A program made the position numbers and the translations under genes. Below the pieces are notes generated by a model, which saw only the letters and a list, made by a program, of their open reading frames with translations, did no database searches and was not told where the DNA came from. Shown here in pieces: positions 5,285-6,262 of a stretch of 6,262 bases of DNA. Position 1 is the first letter of the stretch; every line of letters begins with the position of its first letter. Origin of the DNA: a bacterium HR32 (GTDB lineage: Bacteria; Sysuimicrobiota; Sysuimicrobiia; Sysuimicrobiales; Sysuimicrobiaceae); assembly GCA_002898935.1 (NCBI GenBank), contig BEII01000110.1:1-6262 (forward strand), read 5' to 3'.

Positions 5285-6100
5285 CTACCACCAGGAGAAC
5301 CTCTTCCGGACCTCCCGCGCGGTTTCGGGCGCGATGTCCACGGGCAGCAGGTTCTCGTACTCGCCCATGCGGGTCACGAGCCGCGCGCCGTTGGGCGCCC
5401 ACTTGCCCTGAAACTTGCCCAGCTCGGGAACGTAGGCGATGCTGCCCCCCTGCATCATGATGCCGCCGTAGAACTCGCCGTACTGGCCGACGGCCAGCAC
5501 GGGCATGAGCAGTTCCATGGTGCGCGCCCGCACCGCGGACTGCATGGTCTCCAGCATGTACGGCATGTCGGAGGAGGCCACCATTTGCACCACCAGGATC
5601 TCCGCGCCCGCGTTGGCCAGCTTGCGGGCGATCTCGGGGACGAGGAGCTCGTAGCCGCCGAGGATGCCCACCTTGACCCCGTGGATGGTGGTGGGACGGT
5701 TGGGCCCCGGGTCGTACTGCCCACGTTCGTTCGGGTAGAAGACCTGTTTGTAGTGCTTGCTGACGATTTTCCCGTTGGGCGCGATCACAAACGAGCAGAT
5801 GCGGGGCTTGGGCGGCCGACGGGCCCCCTTCGGCTTGGGCAAGAGCTCGCGGGTGGCCCCACAGATCACGTACACGTTGGCCTCCCGGGCCGCCTGGGCC
5901 AGCCGGTCGGTGATGGGGCAGGGGATCGGCATGGGTTTGACGTTCCCCAAGAAGTACTCCGAGAAGGCCACCACCGCAGCACCTTCCCGGCCGGCGCGGC
6001 GGATGAACTCCACCGCCTTGTCCAGGTTGTCCGTGGTACCGTCTTCCCAGGACCGGCTCTCGCCCCAACGGTAGCGGATCTGTGCGAGTCCGAACCGCAC
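5285..6100 (-). CDS. Nitrilase/carbon-nitrogen hydrolase superfamily protein lacking the catalytic cysteine
   Basis: This 271-aa protein has the full-length nitrilase-superfamily alpha-beta-beta-alpha sandwich pattern. It opens with RFGLAQIRY and has the Glu motif AFSEYFLGN (E48), the Lys motif HYKQVFYPNERG (K118; the PNER segment also supplies the second conserved Glu, E125), and the nucleophile elbow VGILGGYELLVPEIAR at 144-159. In relatives this elbow reads like GxxICYDxRFPE, so G149 occupies the Cys position; the codon is GGC where TGC would be expected. The protein's only cysteines (C61, C80, C102) lie elsewhere. It is otherwise well conserved, with no frameshift, and ends in a W-W tail. 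It may be a pseudoenzyme or use altered chemistry. I chose GTG 6100 because GGAGGTGA (GGAGG at 6112-6108) lies 7 nt upstream; GTG 6103 is possible. The longer frame to 6235 adds low-complexity sequence across the Shine-Dalgarno. Confidence 0.9.
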   Translation of the reverse strand: MRFGLAQIRYRWGESRSWEDGTTDNLDKAVEFIRRAGREGAAVVAFSEYFLGNVKPMPIPCPITDRLAQAAREANVYVICGATRELLPKPKGARRPPKPRICSFVIAPNGKIVSKHYKQVFYPNERGQYDPGPNRPTTIHGVKVGILGGYELLVPEIARKLANAGAEILVVQMVASSDMPYMLETMQSAVRARTMELLMPVLAVGQYGEFYGGIMMQGGSIAYVPELGKFQGKWAPNGARLVTRMGEYENLLPVDIAPETAREVRKRFSWW

Positions 6101-6262
6101 CACATCACCTCCACCCGAGGAAGGTGCTGATCCCGACGCCGAGCGCTTGTTCCCGGGGACTAATACGCGGTTCCTGCGCCCCCTTTCCTGCCGGAAGGAG
6201 CTCCGCCCGGCCGGAGTCGAAAGCTGGGGGCGCACAGATGGCAGACCCCGGTCTACCGCGCG

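Noticed and set aside
4236..6068. 610-codon minus-strand frame
   Set aside because: It is the out-of-frame shadow of the nitrilase and M24 genes, with Gly/Arg/Pro-rich low-complexity translation and no motifs.
4670..6130. 486-codon plus-strand frame
   Set aside because: It is antisense to two genes with intact family motifs and reads as His/Gln/Arg-rich shadow sequence.
6160..6165. TATTAG on the minus strand as -10 for the nitrilase unit
   Set aside because: Four of six matches and nothing like a -35 at 16-18 bp.
6238..6262. ATG at the right edge as start of a divergent plus-strand gene
   Set aside because: Only eight codons are visible, with a weak GGGGG as ribosome site; too little to support a gene.

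Overview
This is a GC-rich window (about 70% by eye) with strong Shine-Dalgarno sequences, many GTG starts and short intergenic gaps. Three features point to a high-GC bacterium of Gram-positive (Terrabacteria-like) type: a long Bacillus-type SRP RNA with an Alu domain, a LexA box of the Gram-positive class (CGAAC-N4-GTTCG), and an encoded CCA tail on the tRNA. Deep-branching Firmicutes or a related candidate phylum would fit. I cannot name a species.

Layout from left to right. (1) Plus strand: the 3' part of a CPBP/CAAX-type membrane protease gene that runs in from the left edge. (2) Minus strand, 658-930: a complete long SRP RNA with a perfect 10-bp closing helix and an extended -10 promoter. 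(3) Plus strand, divergent from the SRP RNA: a DUF72 (YecE-like) protein whose stop overlaps, as ATGA, the start of a PLP-dependent threonine/serine dehydratase. (4) Plus strand: a sigma70-type promoter whose -35 overlaps the end of the dehydratase gene and whose whole spacer is a LexA-like palindrome. It is followed by a 48-codon ORF for a basic single-pass membrane peptide, then a 141-aa protein with an RNase H-like pattern lacking recognisable catalytic acids. (5) Minus strand: tRNA-Arg(ACG), with a promoter that lies inside the start of the next plus-strand gene, an exported 160-aa protein made of two similar halves. (6) Minus strand: a tight two-gene unit, a nitrilase-superfamily protein followed 3 nt later by an M24 (Xaa-Pro dipeptidase-like) peptidase.

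The most interesting part is 2871-3511, an apparent DNA-damage (SOS) operon for a small membrane peptide plus an uncharacterised RNase H-fold-like protein. By position and size the peptide resembles LexA-controlled division inhibitors or TisB-type membrane peptides, but it has no sequence match I recognise. The second oddity is the nitrilase homologue, which keeps the catalytic Glu and Lys but has Gly where the nucleophilic Cys should be. The remaining genes look like ordinary housekeeping or metabolic genes. I see no mobile element, CRISPR array or long repeat.
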